A DNA stretch of 64,000 bases from Burkholderiales bacterium (GTDB lineage Bacteria > Pseudomonadota > Gammaproteobacteria > Burkholderiales > Burkholderiaceae_C). The translations under genes were made by a program, and so were the position numbers. The notes below the pieces were generated by a model, which searched no databases, had not been told where the DNA came from, and saw only the letters and a program-made list of their open reading frames with translations. Positions 27,601 through 35,450 of the stretch are shown here, piece after piece. The first letter of the stretch is position 1. Each line of letters begins with the position of its first letter. The stretch covers positions 1-64,000 of the forward strand of contig JACPOI010000051.1 in NCBI GenBank assembly GCA_016185015.1, read 5' to 3'.

Positions 27601-28043
27601 GCGGTGGCCACGTAGGCATTGGCCGCGGCCGCTCCCTGCAGCTTGCGCAGCTGTTCCACCTGCCGGGAAATCGCCAGGCGCTCGTCGATGACCTGGCGCA
27701 AGCGCGACCAGCGTTCACGCTGGAGGGTGTTGTCGGAGGTCAGCGCCTGCAGCGTGTTCAGCAGGCTTTCGCGGCCCTGGATGGTCTCATCGCGTTCGGC
27801 CAGCCGCGCCGGGTCGCCCGAGATCCGGAAGCTCTGGGTGCTGAATTCGATCTGGAGGGTGTCGCTGCGGATACGGGCCAGGCTGTCGATCACGGCGTGG
27901 GTGTGCGTGACCCATTGAACGGCCTCGGCGGCATCGTGTGCCACCTTCCAGGTGGCGATCGCCAGGCCGATGACCACGAGCATGGCAGCGGCGAAAGCGC
28001 TCAGTACCTTGGTTTCAAAGCTGGAGCGAGGGCCCACAGGCAT
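24684..28043 (-). CDS. CHASE3-like/PAS/GAF protein with degenerate GGDEF and EAL domain
   Basis: A 1119-residue membrane sensor. Two membrane helices (about 15-35 and 200-222) bracket a helical CHASE3-like periplasmic domain; two PAS domains (about 245-370 and 400-520), a GAF domain (about 545-690), a GGDEF domain and an EAL domain follow. The GGDEF signature is RGDEF (Arg771), and the inhibitory RxxD is absent (PAGT). The EAL signature is EGL (Glu897), while DDFGTGYSS is intact. The likely output is c-di-GMP hydrolysis modulated by GTP binding (inference). ATG 28043 is chosen for its AGGGAG ribosome site and the following membrane helix; the longer frame overlaps the upstream gene. Confidence 0.9.
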   Translation of the reverse strand: MPVGPRSSFETKVLSAFAAAMLVVIGLAIATWKVAHDAAEAVQWVTHTHAVIDSLARIRSDTLQIEFSTQSFRISGDPARLAERDETIQGRESLLNTLQALTSDNTLQRERWSRLRQVIDERLAISRQVEQLRKLQGAAAANAYVATAPLLETRTRTYRLLREMEAQELDLLEQRNADYQDARQHMVLTGVLASLLLLGLLATTYALIRRQLRVTEAHRHAVVESEANLSTTLHSIGDAVLVTDTQGRVTRMNPVAEQLTGWPQAQALGRPITDVFRIIHESTREPAEVPVTRVLTTGEIQGLANHTALIARDGHEHPIADSAAPIRDAAGRIDGVVLVFRDVSAERQAQQMIRQQNELLEQRVQERTTQLRESERHLRSIISAVPVLIAYVDAAQRYVYVNDQYRERFAPNRADLTGYTVREILGEERYAVAAPRIAQVMQGHPQSYDWEPFPDVWQAISYVPRYEGPGQICGYYVLGTDISERKLSEAEIGKLNRELAERFDDLEHVSRALRTLSAGNRTMVRAAAKQDLLDSMCEVIATSGGYRYAAVWYCNDDEQRSMRLKAQSGFLGGSQALAALQPSWGDNARGHSVIGIAVRSGQPAVARDLPSNPAYAPWRTHLHGVVSGLACPLHVGGKVIGALSIYSNSADAFTDKEVSLLTELADDLAFGIATMRARQEQRRTQEALHHLTHHDALTGLPNETQFTEVLTRAVREGQHTGQPFALLQTNIERLSEINDALGFSHGDQLLRDFGTRLSRAVPAGTTVARLRGDEFAVLLPGGEADAAVALVRELEKALAPPFAIADIALDMLVKIGVVLFPAHGSSPHDLFRHMDMAMRQAKRRGLGHAVFDPLLNPNPAQRLTFAGELRRAIEGGDLALYLQPKVEIATGRVCGTEGLVRWRHATRGLIPQGEFIELAEHTGLIRPLTTWVMETAFRLNHAWSRQGCALPIAVNLSARNLRDEKLIEQIRQLQATWNLAPGLLEVEITESTVMEDAEFALRVLQGLRAQGIPLYIDDFGTGYSSLSYLQKLPVDYIKIDQSFVHDMPVSKDSQLIVRSTIDLAHDIGRKVVAEGVETREHWEQLAALGCDIAQGYFIARPMPADAFPDWLRDYRPPGP

Positions 28044-28167
28044 TTGTTTTGACTCCCTGTGCTTCTGGGGCAGGCACTGGGGAAATTCTGCCACTTGGGT
28101 GCCGGGTGCCCGCCAGATCAACCCTGCTGGGTTTCCGGGTATGCCTGCGCAGGGGCAAGCCCTCGCC

Positions 28168-29655
28168 TCAGGCTTCCAGGTCGGTGAAGGCGCTGTTGCG
28201 GCCCGACGCCTTGGCGCGGTAGAGCGCCCGGTCGGCCCGGCGCAGCAGCGATTCGGCGTTTTCGCCCTCGCGCCACTGGGCCAGGCCGGCACTGATGGTG
28301 ATGTGCTGGGGCAGTCCCGGGGTGTGTAGGGCCGCCACGGCCGCGCGCATGCGCTCCACCAGTGTCACGGCCGCGCTAATGCCGGTCTCGGTCAGCAGCA
28401 CCACGAATTCCTCGCCGCCCAGGCGCATGACGTGGTCGCTCTGGCGCACATTGGCCACCAGGCTGTCGGCCACCTGGCGCAGCACCGTGTCACCGACGTC
28501 GTGGCCATAGGTGTCGTTGACCAGCTTGAAATGGTCCAGGTCGAAGTAGACGGCCGTGAGGGCCCGGCGGTAGCGCTGGGCCCGCAGGATTTCGTCGTCC
28601 AGGCGGAGCTCCAGCATGCGGCGGTTGCCGACCCCGGTCAGCGGGTCGGTCAGCGTCAGGTGTTCCAGCGTGCGGCGTACGGTCGCCTCGCCGCGCATGC
28701 AGCGCAGCAGGGTGATGCCCAGCAGCACGAAGGCGATCGAGATGAAGAGCGCGACAGATATGAGGATCAGCGTGTGCATGCGCCATTCGCGCAGCAGATC
28801 GTCGAGCGAGGCGGTGACGGCCACCACCAGCGGATAGTCCTGCACGCGGGTGAAGGCCACGGCGCGGGACAGGCCGTCGACCGGGCTGCGTTCGGATTGG
28901 TAGAACCCCCGGGGCAGCATGCCCATGTTCCGCTGCCACATCGCGCTCTTCGCGACGTTGGAGCCGATGATCTTGTCGTCCATCGGGCTGCGGAAGAGAA
29001 AGAGGCCGTCGTCCCGGATGATGGCGATGGTGCCCTGGGGCTGGATGCGCTCGGCCTCGAAGGTGCCGGCGATGCGGTCGAGTTCGATGGCGGCAAAGAG
29101 GACAGCGACGTCGCCGCCGGCCCGGGTCACCGGAATGGAAATCGGGATGCCCAGCTTGCCGGTGACGCGGCTGATCACCGGCTGGGCCACGTAGAGGCCG
29201 CGGGTCTTGTCGTTGAACTGGGCCTGAAAGTAGTCGCGGTCGGCGACATTGGTCCGGTTGGTCTGGCCCCGGTCGGGGATGTAACGCAGCGTGCCGTCAC
29301 GCGTGACCATGCGGATGTCGATCAGCTTGTCGGAGGCCTCGCGCAGGTTCTCGACCAGCCGGATGAAGCCGGGCGCCTTGCCGGGGTCCTGGTCGGGGTG
29401 CTCGGCCATCCAGAGGCTGGCCACGGTGAGGGAAGTCTCCGCCTGCTTGAAGAGGTTGCGGGTCTGCTCATGGACCGCGGTGGTGAGCTGCTCCAGCACC
29501 TGCGCATTCGCTGCCAGGGTGCTGCTGCGTTCCCACCAGGACCAGAAGCCGACGAAGCCCCAGAGGCAAAGCAGCAGGCCACCGACCAGCCCGTAGACCA
29601 GGCGATGGTTGACCCCGCTCGACGGCGAGATCAGCCAGTCTTTGAGACGCTGCAA
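28168..29655 (-). CDS. dCache-type membrane diguanylate cyclase
   Basis: A 495-residue membrane diguanylate cyclase. Helices near residues 20-40 and 290-312 flank a periplasmic Cache-like ligand domain; the cytoplasmic GGDEF domain has GGEEF at 413-417 and an intact inhibitory site (RQSD) five residues before it, so activity with product feedback is expected. The start is a TTG at 29655 with AGGAG seven bases upstream; there is no in-frame ATG before the first membrane helix. It is 124 bp upstream of the PAS/GAF/EAL gene on the same strand, so the two may be a synthesis/degradation pair. Confidence 0.88.
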   Translation of the reverse strand: MQRLKDWLISPSSGVNHRLVYGLVGGLLLCLWGFVGFWSWWERSSTLAANAQVLEQLTTAVHEQTRNLFKQAETSLTVASLWMAEHPDQDPGKAPGFIRLVENLREASDKLIDIRMVTRDGTLRYIPDRGQTNRTNVADRDYFQAQFNDKTRGLYVAQPVISRVTGKLGIPISIPVTRAGGDVAVLFAAIELDRIAGTFEAERIQPQGTIAIIRDDGLFLFRSPMDDKIIGSNVAKSAMWQRNMGMLPRGFYQSERSPVDGLSRAVAFTRVQDYPLVVAVTASLDDLLREWRMHTLILISVALFISIAFVLLGITLLRCMRGEATVRRTLEHLTLTDPLTGVGNRRMLELRLDDEILRAQRYRRALTAVYFDLDHFKLVNDTYGHDVGDTVLRQVADSLVANVRQSDHVMRLGGEEFVVLLTETGISAAVTLVERMRAAVAALHTPGLPQHITISAGLAQWREGENAESLLRRADRALYRAKASGRNSAFTDLEA

Positions 29656-29825
29656 ACCGGAACTCCTAACGACGTGCTCTTGTTCTTCCGGGCGCCTGTG
29701 GCGCTCTGCAGAATGTCCCTGAAACTTGTATACACTTTAATGCATATCCCCGGTCGCGTCGAGCCGGCCCGGCCCCGCCGGGTGCCAAAGTGATGAAGAA
29801 GTCACACCCGCTTCAGGCCGCGCTG

Positions 29826-30476
29826 TCAGGCCTGCAGCTGTTCCGATTCAACGATGTCTTCCCCCGGCTGCCCGCGCAGCACGCCGGCCAGCAGGGCCTG
29901 GGCGATGCGTGTCGCCGGCACGGCCCGGTAACGGCGCGGGATCAGCGGGTGCAAGGCGCGCGCGACGGCCAGGCCGATGCGCTCGCCCGGGCGCGATGCC
30001 TCGCGCTCGGCGTCGATCAGGGAAGGGCGCACCACGGTGTAGACCGGGTAGCCCAGGGCGCGGATGCCGTCTTCGGCCTGAGCCTTGGTGCGCAGGTAGA
30101 AATTGCCCCGCAGGCTCGCGCCCAGCGAGGAGTTGAGTGCGTAGCGGCTGGCACCGCCCGCGCGGGCCAGCCGGCCCACCGCGATGGGCAGGTCGCGGTC
30201 GATCGCGGCAAAGGCCGCCTGCGAGCCGGCGGTCTTGATCGTGGTACCCAGGGTACAGATGACGGCATCCACCTGCCACCAGGGCGCATCGGCGGGCAGG
30301 GTGGCGAAGTCGAGCACCGGGTTGAGCAGCTTGGGGTGGGCAGGCAGGGGCCGGCGCGTGGGGGCGACGACCTGATGAAAACGCGGGTCGGCCAGCGCGG
30401 CCGTCAGCACCTCGCGGCCGACGGCGCCGGTGGCGCCGACCAGCAGCAGGCGAAGCGGTGGGGTGGGGGTGGTCAT
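29826..30476 (-). CDS. TIP30/HTATIP2-like NAD(P)-binding protein
   Basis: A 216-residue atypical SDR with the N-terminal nucleotide-binding motif GATGAVG (about 13-19), a segment of the form VICTLGTTIKTAGSQ, and a YxxxK-like FYLRTKAQAE. This pattern matches the bacterial relatives of human TIP30/HTATIP2, also called oxidoreductases of the NAD-dependent epimerase type. The substrate is unknown. It begins 7 bases after the PAS-LuxR gene and is likely co-transcribed with it. Confidence 0.82.
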   Translation of the reverse strand: MTTPTPPLRLLLVGATGAVGREVLTAALADPRFHQVVAPTRRPLPAHPKLLNPVLDFATLPADAPWWQVDAVICTLGTTIKTAGSQAAFAAIDRDLPIAVGRLARAGGASRYALNSSLGASLRGNFYLRTKAQAEDGIRALGYPVYTVVRPSLIDAEREASRPGERIGLAVARALHPLIPRRYRAVPATRIAQALLAGVLRGQPGEDIVESEQLQA

Positions 30477-30483
30477 GGCGTGA

Positions 30484-31038
30484 TCAGCCGGCGGTGAGCT
30501 TGTGCACGAGGTCGGCCGTGGTGCTGGCCTTGTACTTGCGCATCAGTCGGGCGCGGTAGATCTCCACCGTACGGTAGCTGATGGCCAGGGCCTTGCCGAT
30601 CTCCTTGGAGGTCAGGCCTTCGAGCAGATGGGCAGCGACCTCGCGTTCGCGTGCCGTGAGCTCGGCCTTGACGGGGCGGCGCGAGCTGAGGTCTTCGAAG
30701 GTCCAGATGCCGGCGCCGTGCGGCTCGGCCGGGTCCAGCGCGCGGCCGGTCACGTGGCACCAGAACACCTCCCCCTTGAAACGGCCGTCAACCCGCTTCA
30801 TGATGCGGTCATCGGCATAACTGCCCTGGCGGTTCATGATGGGGGTGATGCGCGCGCCGGTGCGTTCGAACTCGTCGGCGCTGGGGTAGAGCACGAGGAA
30901 GGACTGGCCCACCAGTTCTTCGCGGCTGCTGCCGAACATCTCGCAGACATGCCGGTTGCAGTCCATGATGATGCGGTTGCGCGAGAGCACCATGCCGATG
31001 GGGGCGTATTCGAAAGCGAGTCGGTAGTCGATGTCCAT
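30484..31038 (-). CDS. PAS-LuxR transcriptional regulator
   Basis: A 184-residue regulator with an N-terminal PAS sensor (about 5-115, beginning YRLAFEYAPIGMVLSRNRII) and a C-terminal LuxR/FixJ helix-turn-helix (about 122-182, LTAREREVAAHLLEGLTSKEI). There is no receiver domain, so the PAS domain should sense a ligand or redox state directly. It is divergent from scoAB; a 22-bp palindrome in the 89-bp gap is a good candidate binding site, which makes it the probable regulator of CoA-transferase expression (inference). Confidence 0.9.
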   Translation of the reverse strand: MDIDYRLAFEYAPIGMVLSRNRIIMDCNRHVCEMFGSSREELVGQSFLVLYPSADEFERTGARITPIMNRQGSYADDRIMKRVDGRFKGEVFWCHVTGRALDPAEPHGAGIWTFEDLSSRRPVKAELTAREREVAAHLLEGLTSKEIGKALAISYRTVEIYRARLMRKYKASTTADLVHKLTAG

Positions 31039-31059
31039 AAGGGCTGCATTCTAGGCATA

Positions 31060-31081
31060 ACTACGTATTCCGATAAGTAGT
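31060..31081. promoter_or_regulatory. Palindromic site between PAS-LuxR gene and scoAB
   Basis: A 22-bp dyad with arms ACTAC and GTAGT; 8 of 11 positions pair. It is centred about 57 bp from the scoA start and 32 bp from the regulator start, fitting a site for the adjacent LuxR-type protein. Confidence 0.45.
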
Positions 31082-31127
31082 ATCGTTGCCGATTTGCTGC
31101 TTCAAAGATTTTTAAAAGGAGAACAGC

Positions 31128-31832
31128 GTGAACAAGGTGTACCCGAGTGCAGCCAAGGCCATCGAAGGCGTGATCCGCGACGGCCAGCTGCTGGCTGTGG
31201 GCGGCTTCGGCCTGTGCGGCATCCCCGAAGCCCTGATCGACGCCGTGCGCGACAGCGGCGCCAAGAATCTCACCGCCATTTCCAACAATGCCGGCGTGGA
31301 CGACTTCGGCCTGGGCAAGCTGCTGCAGACCCGCCAGGTCAAGAAGATGATTTCCAGCTACGTGGGCGAGAACAAGGAGTTCGAGCGTCAGTACCTGGCC
31401 GGCGAGCTGGAGCTGGAGTTCACGCCCCAGGGCACGCTGGCCGAGAAGCTGCGCGCCGGCGGCGCGGGCATCCCGGCGTTTTTTACCAAGACCGGCGTGG
31501 GCACCATCGTGGCCGAAGGCAAGGAGCTGCGCGACTTCGACGGCGAGACCTATGTGATGGAGCGTGCCCTGCTGCCCGACGTGGCGCTGATCAAGGCCGA
31601 CATCGCCGACCGCTCGGGCAACCTGCGCTTCAACCTGACGGCGCGCAACTTCAACCCGGCCGCCGCCATGGCCGGCAAGATCTGCATCGTGGAGGTGGAG
31701 CGCATCGTCGCCACCGGCGAGCTGGCGCCTGACGACATCCACCTGCCGGGTATCTACGTGCACCGCATCGTGCACAACCCCACGCCCGAGAAGCGCATCG
31801 AGAAGCGCACCACCCGCGACCGTAAAGTTTGA
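31128..31832 (+). CDS. scoA: 3-oxoacid CoA-transferase subunit A
   Basis: Alpha subunit of succinyl-CoA:3-ketoacid CoA transferase (SCOT), which moves CoA from succinyl-CoA to acetoacetate or a similar 3-oxoacid. The 234-residue product shows the [16 protein letters not shown] motif near residue 25, the [15 protein letters not shown] segment and the C-terminal PGIYVHRIV typical of the A subunit. It uses GTG 31128, with a strong AAGGAG ribosome site. The B subunit follows 10 bases downstream. The substrate range cannot be fixed from sequence, but the pair closely follows the SCOT pattern rather than Pca/Cat enzymes. Confidence 0.93.
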   Translation: MNKVYPSAAKAIEGVIRDGQLLAVGGFGLCGIPEALIDAVRDSGAKNLTAISNNAGVDDFGLGKLLQTRQVKKMISSYVGENKEFERQYLAGELELEFTPQGTLAEKLRAGGAGIPAFFTKTGVGTIVAEGKELRDFDGETYVMERALLPDVALIKADIADRSGNLRFNLTARNFNPAAAMAGKICIVEVERIVATGELAPDDIHLPGIYVHRIVHNPTPEKRIEKRTTRDRKV

Positions 31833-31842
31833 GGAGACGAAC

Positions 31843-32481
31843 ATGCCCTGGAACCAAGACCAAATGGCCGCGCGTGCGGCGCAGGAGCTGCAGGACGGCT
31901 TCTATGTGAATCTCGGCATCGGCATCCCGACGCTGGTGGCCAATTTCGTGCATGACCACATCGAGGTGTGGCTGCAGTGCGAGAACGGCATGCTGGGCAT
32001 CGGCCCCTTCCCCTATGAGGACGAGGTGGACGCCGACCTGATCAACGCCGGCAAGCAGACCGTCACCACCATCAAGGGCTCGGCCATCTTCGGTAGCCAC
32101 GAGAGCTTCGCCATGATCCGCGGCGGCAAGATCAACCTGTCCATCCTGGGCGCCATGCAGGTCAGCGGCAAGGGCGACCTGGCCAACTGGATGATCCCCG
32201 GCAAGATGGTCAAGGGCATGGGCGGTGCCATGGACCTGGTGGCCGGCGTGCCGCGCTGCATCGTGCTGATGGAACACGTGGCGAAGAAGAAGGACGGCAC
32301 GGAAGACTTCAAGATCCTGCCCGAATGCACGCTGCCGCTGACCGGCAAGGCCGTCATCGACCGCATCATCACCGACCTGGGGGTGATGGACATCACACCG
32401 CAAGGCCTCAAGCTGGTGGAGCTGGCCCCGGGCGTGACACGCGAATTCATCCAGTCCAAGACGGGCGTGCCGCTGGTCTGA
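31843..32481 (+). CDS. scoB: 3-oxoacid CoA-transferase subunit B
   Basis: Beta subunit of the same enzyme, 212 residues. The catalytic glutamate that forms the enzyme-CoA thioester is Glu47 in [12 protein letters not shown]. The [11 protein letters not shown] segment near residue 25 and the C-terminal [14 protein letters not shown] are typical. ATG 31843 follows a GAGGAG ribosome site. The operon ends at a strong terminator. Confidence 0.95.
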   Translation: MPWNQDQMAARAAQELQDGFYVNLGIGIPTLVANFVHDHIEVWLQCENGMLGIGPFPYEDEVDADLINAGKQTVTTIKGSAIFGSHESFAMIRGGKINLSILGAMQVSGKGDLANWMIPGKMVKGMGGAMDLVAGVPRCIVLMEHVAKKKDGTEDFKILPECTLPLTGKAVIDRIITDLGVMDITPQGLKLVELAPGVTREFIQSKTGVPLV

Positions 32482-32498
32482 GCGGCGACTGCACCAGG

Positions 32499-32523
32499 AA
32501 AAGGCCCCGTCGGGGCCTTTTTT
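32499..32523 (+). terminator. Rho-independent terminator of scoAB
   Basis: AAAAGGCCCC (32499-32508) pairs with GGGGCCTTTT (32512-32521) across GTC and is followed by more T, ending the scoAB transcript 18 bp after the stop codon. Confidence 0.93.
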
Positions 32524-32643
32524 CATGGGTGTTTCCCGAAACGCGGAATTGGCCCGTGATTGGACCGCTCCTGCCCCCATTGCCCGGCCCGGGATCCACC
32601 ATCATGAAGATCGACCGCCGACGTCCGTCCGGACACGAACCCC

Positions 32644-32958
32644 ATGCGTTTGAGAAACAGTTTTTGGGCCCTGCTGGGCCAGTCCGAAACCGAGGCCCCC
32701 GAGGCGGTGGTGGAGCGCGTGCGTGATGCCATGCTGCGCGCTCTGGTCGAGCAGCTCGGCCAGGATGCTCAGGAGCTCAGGCAGCAAGTGCACTTGGCGC
32801 GCGATATCGAAAGCCTGTGGTACTTGCGCCCGGAGATCATGAACGCCATGGCGGCGCGGCGCGGGGAAGCCAGGGCGCGCGCTTGCATGACGGGGCTGAC
32901 CGCCCTGTTCAAGGACCATCATCCCGGCGCTGCTTCGTCGCGTTTCAGCGCCTTTTAG
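32644..32958 (+). CDS. Hypothetical protein, 104 residues
   Basis: A mostly helical soluble protein starting MRLRNSFWALLGQSETEAPE, with no signal peptide and no motif I recognise. Residues 20-60 could form a coiled coil, and LWYLRPEIMNAMA near residue 58 looks like a conserved core. The ribosome site is poor. It lies alone between the scoAB terminator and a histidine kinase gene (72 bp gap) on the same strand. I give no function. Confidence 0.6.
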   Translation: MRLRNSFWALLGQSETEAPEAVVERVRDAMLRALVEQLGQDAQELRQQVHLARDIESLWYLRPEIMNAMAARRGEARARACMTGLTALFKDHHPGAASSRFSAF

Positions 32959-33030
32959 GCGGGCTGCAAGAGTGGCGGGCGGCCAGGGACCCGATATGAT
33001 CGGCCGGAACTTTTCCTGGTCTCGACTGAC

Positions 33031-34779
33031 GTGCCCAATCCCGCTTTCCCCACGACGCTTGCCCCGCAGGGCCGACCGGATGCCCTGCGGCGCGGGTATC
33101 TCGTTGTCTTTTTCGTCCTGCTGATCCTGGGTGGCGCCTGGACGGCGGTGCTGATCGACCTGCGCTTCAAGCGTGAGGAAACGCTGCAAGCCGAGGTGCG
33201 GCAGAACGCCAACCTGGCCCAGGCGCTGCAGGAGCAGACGCTGCGGGTCCTGGCCACCACCGACCAGGCCATGCTGCGCATGCGCGACAGGGTCCTGGCC
33301 GGCAGCTTCAGGGAAGAGGACTATGCGCGCATTGCCAACGAGACCGGGCTGGTGCCCGACATCCTGACCCAGCTGTCCTATGTCGGCGCTGACGCACGTT
33401 TCGTCGGCAGCAACCTGGACCCGACCGGTCAGAAGACCGGTCATGTGGACCTGTCCGAGCGCGAGCACATCCGGGTGCATCTGCGGCCCGAGCTGGAGCG
33501 CGACGCGTCCGGGCAGACCACTCAGGATGGGCTGTTCATCGGCAAGCCGGTGCTCGGCAAAGTCTCGGGCAAATGGACCATCCAGCTCACGCGCAGGATC
33601 ACGGGCCCCGACGGCACGGTGCAGGGCGTGATCGTGGCCTCGCTCAACCCGGGCTATTTCGAGGAGGTCTACGGCAAGGTGCAGCTGGGCGGGCTCGGTG
33701 TGGTGACACTGGTGGGGGATGACCTGGTCGTGCGGGCTCGTGTCATCGGCGGTGTGTCCAAGGGCATGGGGACGGTGTTGCAGGCGACCGGCTTCTGGGC
33801 GCTGCAGCCCCGGCCCGATGCGGGGGCCGAAGTCCGGCCCAGCGGTATCGACGGGGCCGAACGCATCCTGGCGCATCAGCGCGTGGGGCAGTATCCCCTG
33901 CTGATCCTGGTCGGCACAACGACCGAAGCGGCCCTGGAGACCTGGCGTGCCACACGCTCCCTCACCTTGCTGCTGACCGCCTTGTTCAGCGTGGCGGTGT
34001 TCGGTGGCGCGGTGCTGCTGCTCGGCAGCCTGCGCTGGCTGGAGGCCAAGAACCGTGCCCTCGAACTCAGTGAGGCCCAGGCCCAGTCGGCCAACCAGGC
34101 CAAGACGGAATTCCTGGCGGCCATCTCGCATGAGTTGCGCACGCCGCTGACCAGCATCCGGGGCTTTTCCGAGCTCATGGAGCAGCGCCTGGAAGACCCG
34201 CGTTATCGTGAGCAGGCGGGCCTGATCCGCAAGGCGGCCGAGCATCTGAATGCCCTGCTCACCGAGATCCTGGACCTGAGCAAGGTGGAGGCGGGGGCCA
34301 TGACCCTGCACCCGGAGCCCCAGGTGCTGGCCGAGCTGCTGCAGTCCACCGTGGATTTCTTCGCCGTGAGCGCGGCAGCCAAGGGCTTGAAGCTGGAGCT
34401 CAGGATCGCCCCCGGGGCGCCGGCTGTGCTGGTCTGCGATGGCCTGCGCCTCAAGCAGATCCTCAACAACCTCCTGTCCAACGCGATGAAGTTCACGCCG
34501 GCCGGTGCGGTCACGCTTGAGCTGGACGCCACGCCCGAGAGCGTCCGTGTGCACGTGGTCGACACCGGGCCGGGGATTGCGCCGGAGATGCAGGAACTGA
34601 TTTTCGAGCGCTTTCGCCAGGGCAACAGCCGCGTGAGCTACGAGCACGGCGGCACGGGGTTGGGCCTGGCGCTTTCGCGGGCCCTGGCCCTGCTCATGGG
34701 CGGGACCCTGACGGTCGAGTCGCAGCCGGGTCAGGGCGCCCGCTTCACCTTGAGCCTTCCGCGCGGCGCAGCGCGCTGA
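33031..34779 (+). CDS. Sensor histidine kinase with dCache-like periplasmic domain
   Basis: A 582-residue membrane kinase. Helices near residues 22-42 and 310-332 flank a periplasmic Cache-like domain similar in plan to the diguanylate cyclases of this window. The HisKA domain has the phospho-acceptor His367 in SHELRTP; the ATPase domain shows the N box ILNNLLSNAMKF, G1 DTGPGIAPE and G2 HGGTGLGLAL. There is no receiver domain and no adjacent response regulator gene, so it is an orphan kinase whose partner lies elsewhere. The GTG start at 33031 has only a weak ribosome site. Confidence 0.92.
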   Translation: MPNPAFPTTLAPQGRPDALRRGYLVVFFVLLILGGAWTAVLIDLRFKREETLQAEVRQNANLAQALQEQTLRVLATTDQAMLRMRDRVLAGSFREEDYARIANETGLVPDILTQLSYVGADARFVGSNLDPTGQKTGHVDLSEREHIRVHLRPELERDASGQTTQDGLFIGKPVLGKVSGKWTIQLTRRITGPDGTVQGVIVASLNPGYFEEVYGKVQLGGLGVVTLVGDDLVVRARVIGGVSKGMGTVLQATGFWALQPRPDAGAEVRPSGIDGAERILAHQRVGQYPLLILVGTTTEAALETWRATRSLTLLLTALFSVAVFGGAVLLLGSLRWLEAKNRALELSEAQAQSANQAKTEFLAAISHELRTPLTSIRGFSELMEQRLEDPRYREQAGLIRKAAEHLNALLTEILDLSKVEAGAMTLHPEPQVLAELLQSTVDFFAVSAAAKGLKLELRIAPGAPAVLVCDGLRLKQILNNLLSNAMKFTPAGAVTLELDATPESVRVHVVDTGPGIAPEMQELIFERFRQGNSRVSYEHGGTGLGLALSRALALLMGGTLTVESQPGQGARFTLSLPRGAAR

Positions 34780-34859
34780 ACAGCCGACAGGACGGACCCG
34801 GAACGCTGTTCAGGAAGGCCCGACCCCGAGGATTTGGCGACGTTGCGCGTGGGGACGGC

Positions 34860-35282
34860 TCAGCCGATCCAGCGCACGCCACCTTGCACGATTTCATCGA
34901 AGAAACCGCGCAGCGACGACGGGCTCATGCTGTAGGGATCGAACTCGGATTTGCGCGAGTACTTCAGGAAGATCTGGCGGTTCTCGGCGATCGAAGAGAT
35001 CAGGCCCATGTTCCAGTTGCTGAAGCGGCGCGAGGCGATCTCGCCGAAGTCCAGGATGGACGGCTCGGTGTGGCGGCTGTCCTTGAGGATGCGCAGATAG
35101 ACCTTGTTGACCACGTCACGGTCGCCTTCGAGCTGCTGCAGGAAGATGCCGTTGGCCAGGCACAGCGCACCCGTCACGCCGACGGCCGCGTTGTTGCGCT
35201 GCGAGGCCTGCAATATGTCTTTGACGTCGGCCGGGCCGAGGATCTGGGAAGAGTGGCTGGCGTAGGTCAGCTGGATCAGCAT
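34860..35282 (-). CDS. Short BLUF-domain blue-light photoreceptor
   Basis: A 140-residue stand-alone BLUF protein that binds FAD. The key photocycle residues are visible: Tyr7 (in LTYASHS), Asn31 and Gln49 in FLQQLEG, with the same 18-residue Asn-Gln spacing as PixD, plus Trp90 in the NWNMG segment. The remaining 40 residues form the C-terminal helices seen in short BLUF proteins, which signal through protein partners. It is convergent with the histidine kinase and close to several c-di-GMP genes; a functional link to either is inference. Confidence 0.92.
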   Translation of the reverse strand: MLIQLTYASHSSQILGPADVKDILQASQRNNAAVGVTGALCLANGIFLQQLEGDRDVVNKVYLRILKDSRHTEPSILDFGEIASRRFSNWNMGLISSIAENRQIFLKYSRKSEFDPYSMSPSSLRGFFDEIVQGGVRWIG

Positions 35283-35450
35283 GGGGTCGTCTCCTGTTGG
35301 GGCCGATTATCAGGAAGGGGAATAGCCCTTGCCGATGCCGTACTACATGTGAAAAAAATCACGCCGGTGCTGTAGCCCATGTGAGCCTTTCACAGGGGGG
35401 CTGCCTCCATCGCGGCCTGCCGCGGGCCGGTGGATGTTCCGGCGACGCGG

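Noticed and set aside
25221-28052. 943-codon plus-strand open frame opposite the PAS/GAF/EAL gene
   Set aside because: It is antisense to a gene with clear domain motifs and shows only shadow composition.
29726-29735. TTGTATACAC as a GntR operator for the diguanylate cyclase
   Set aside because: One short near-dyad with no second copy and no regulator gene nearby; chance occurrence is likely.
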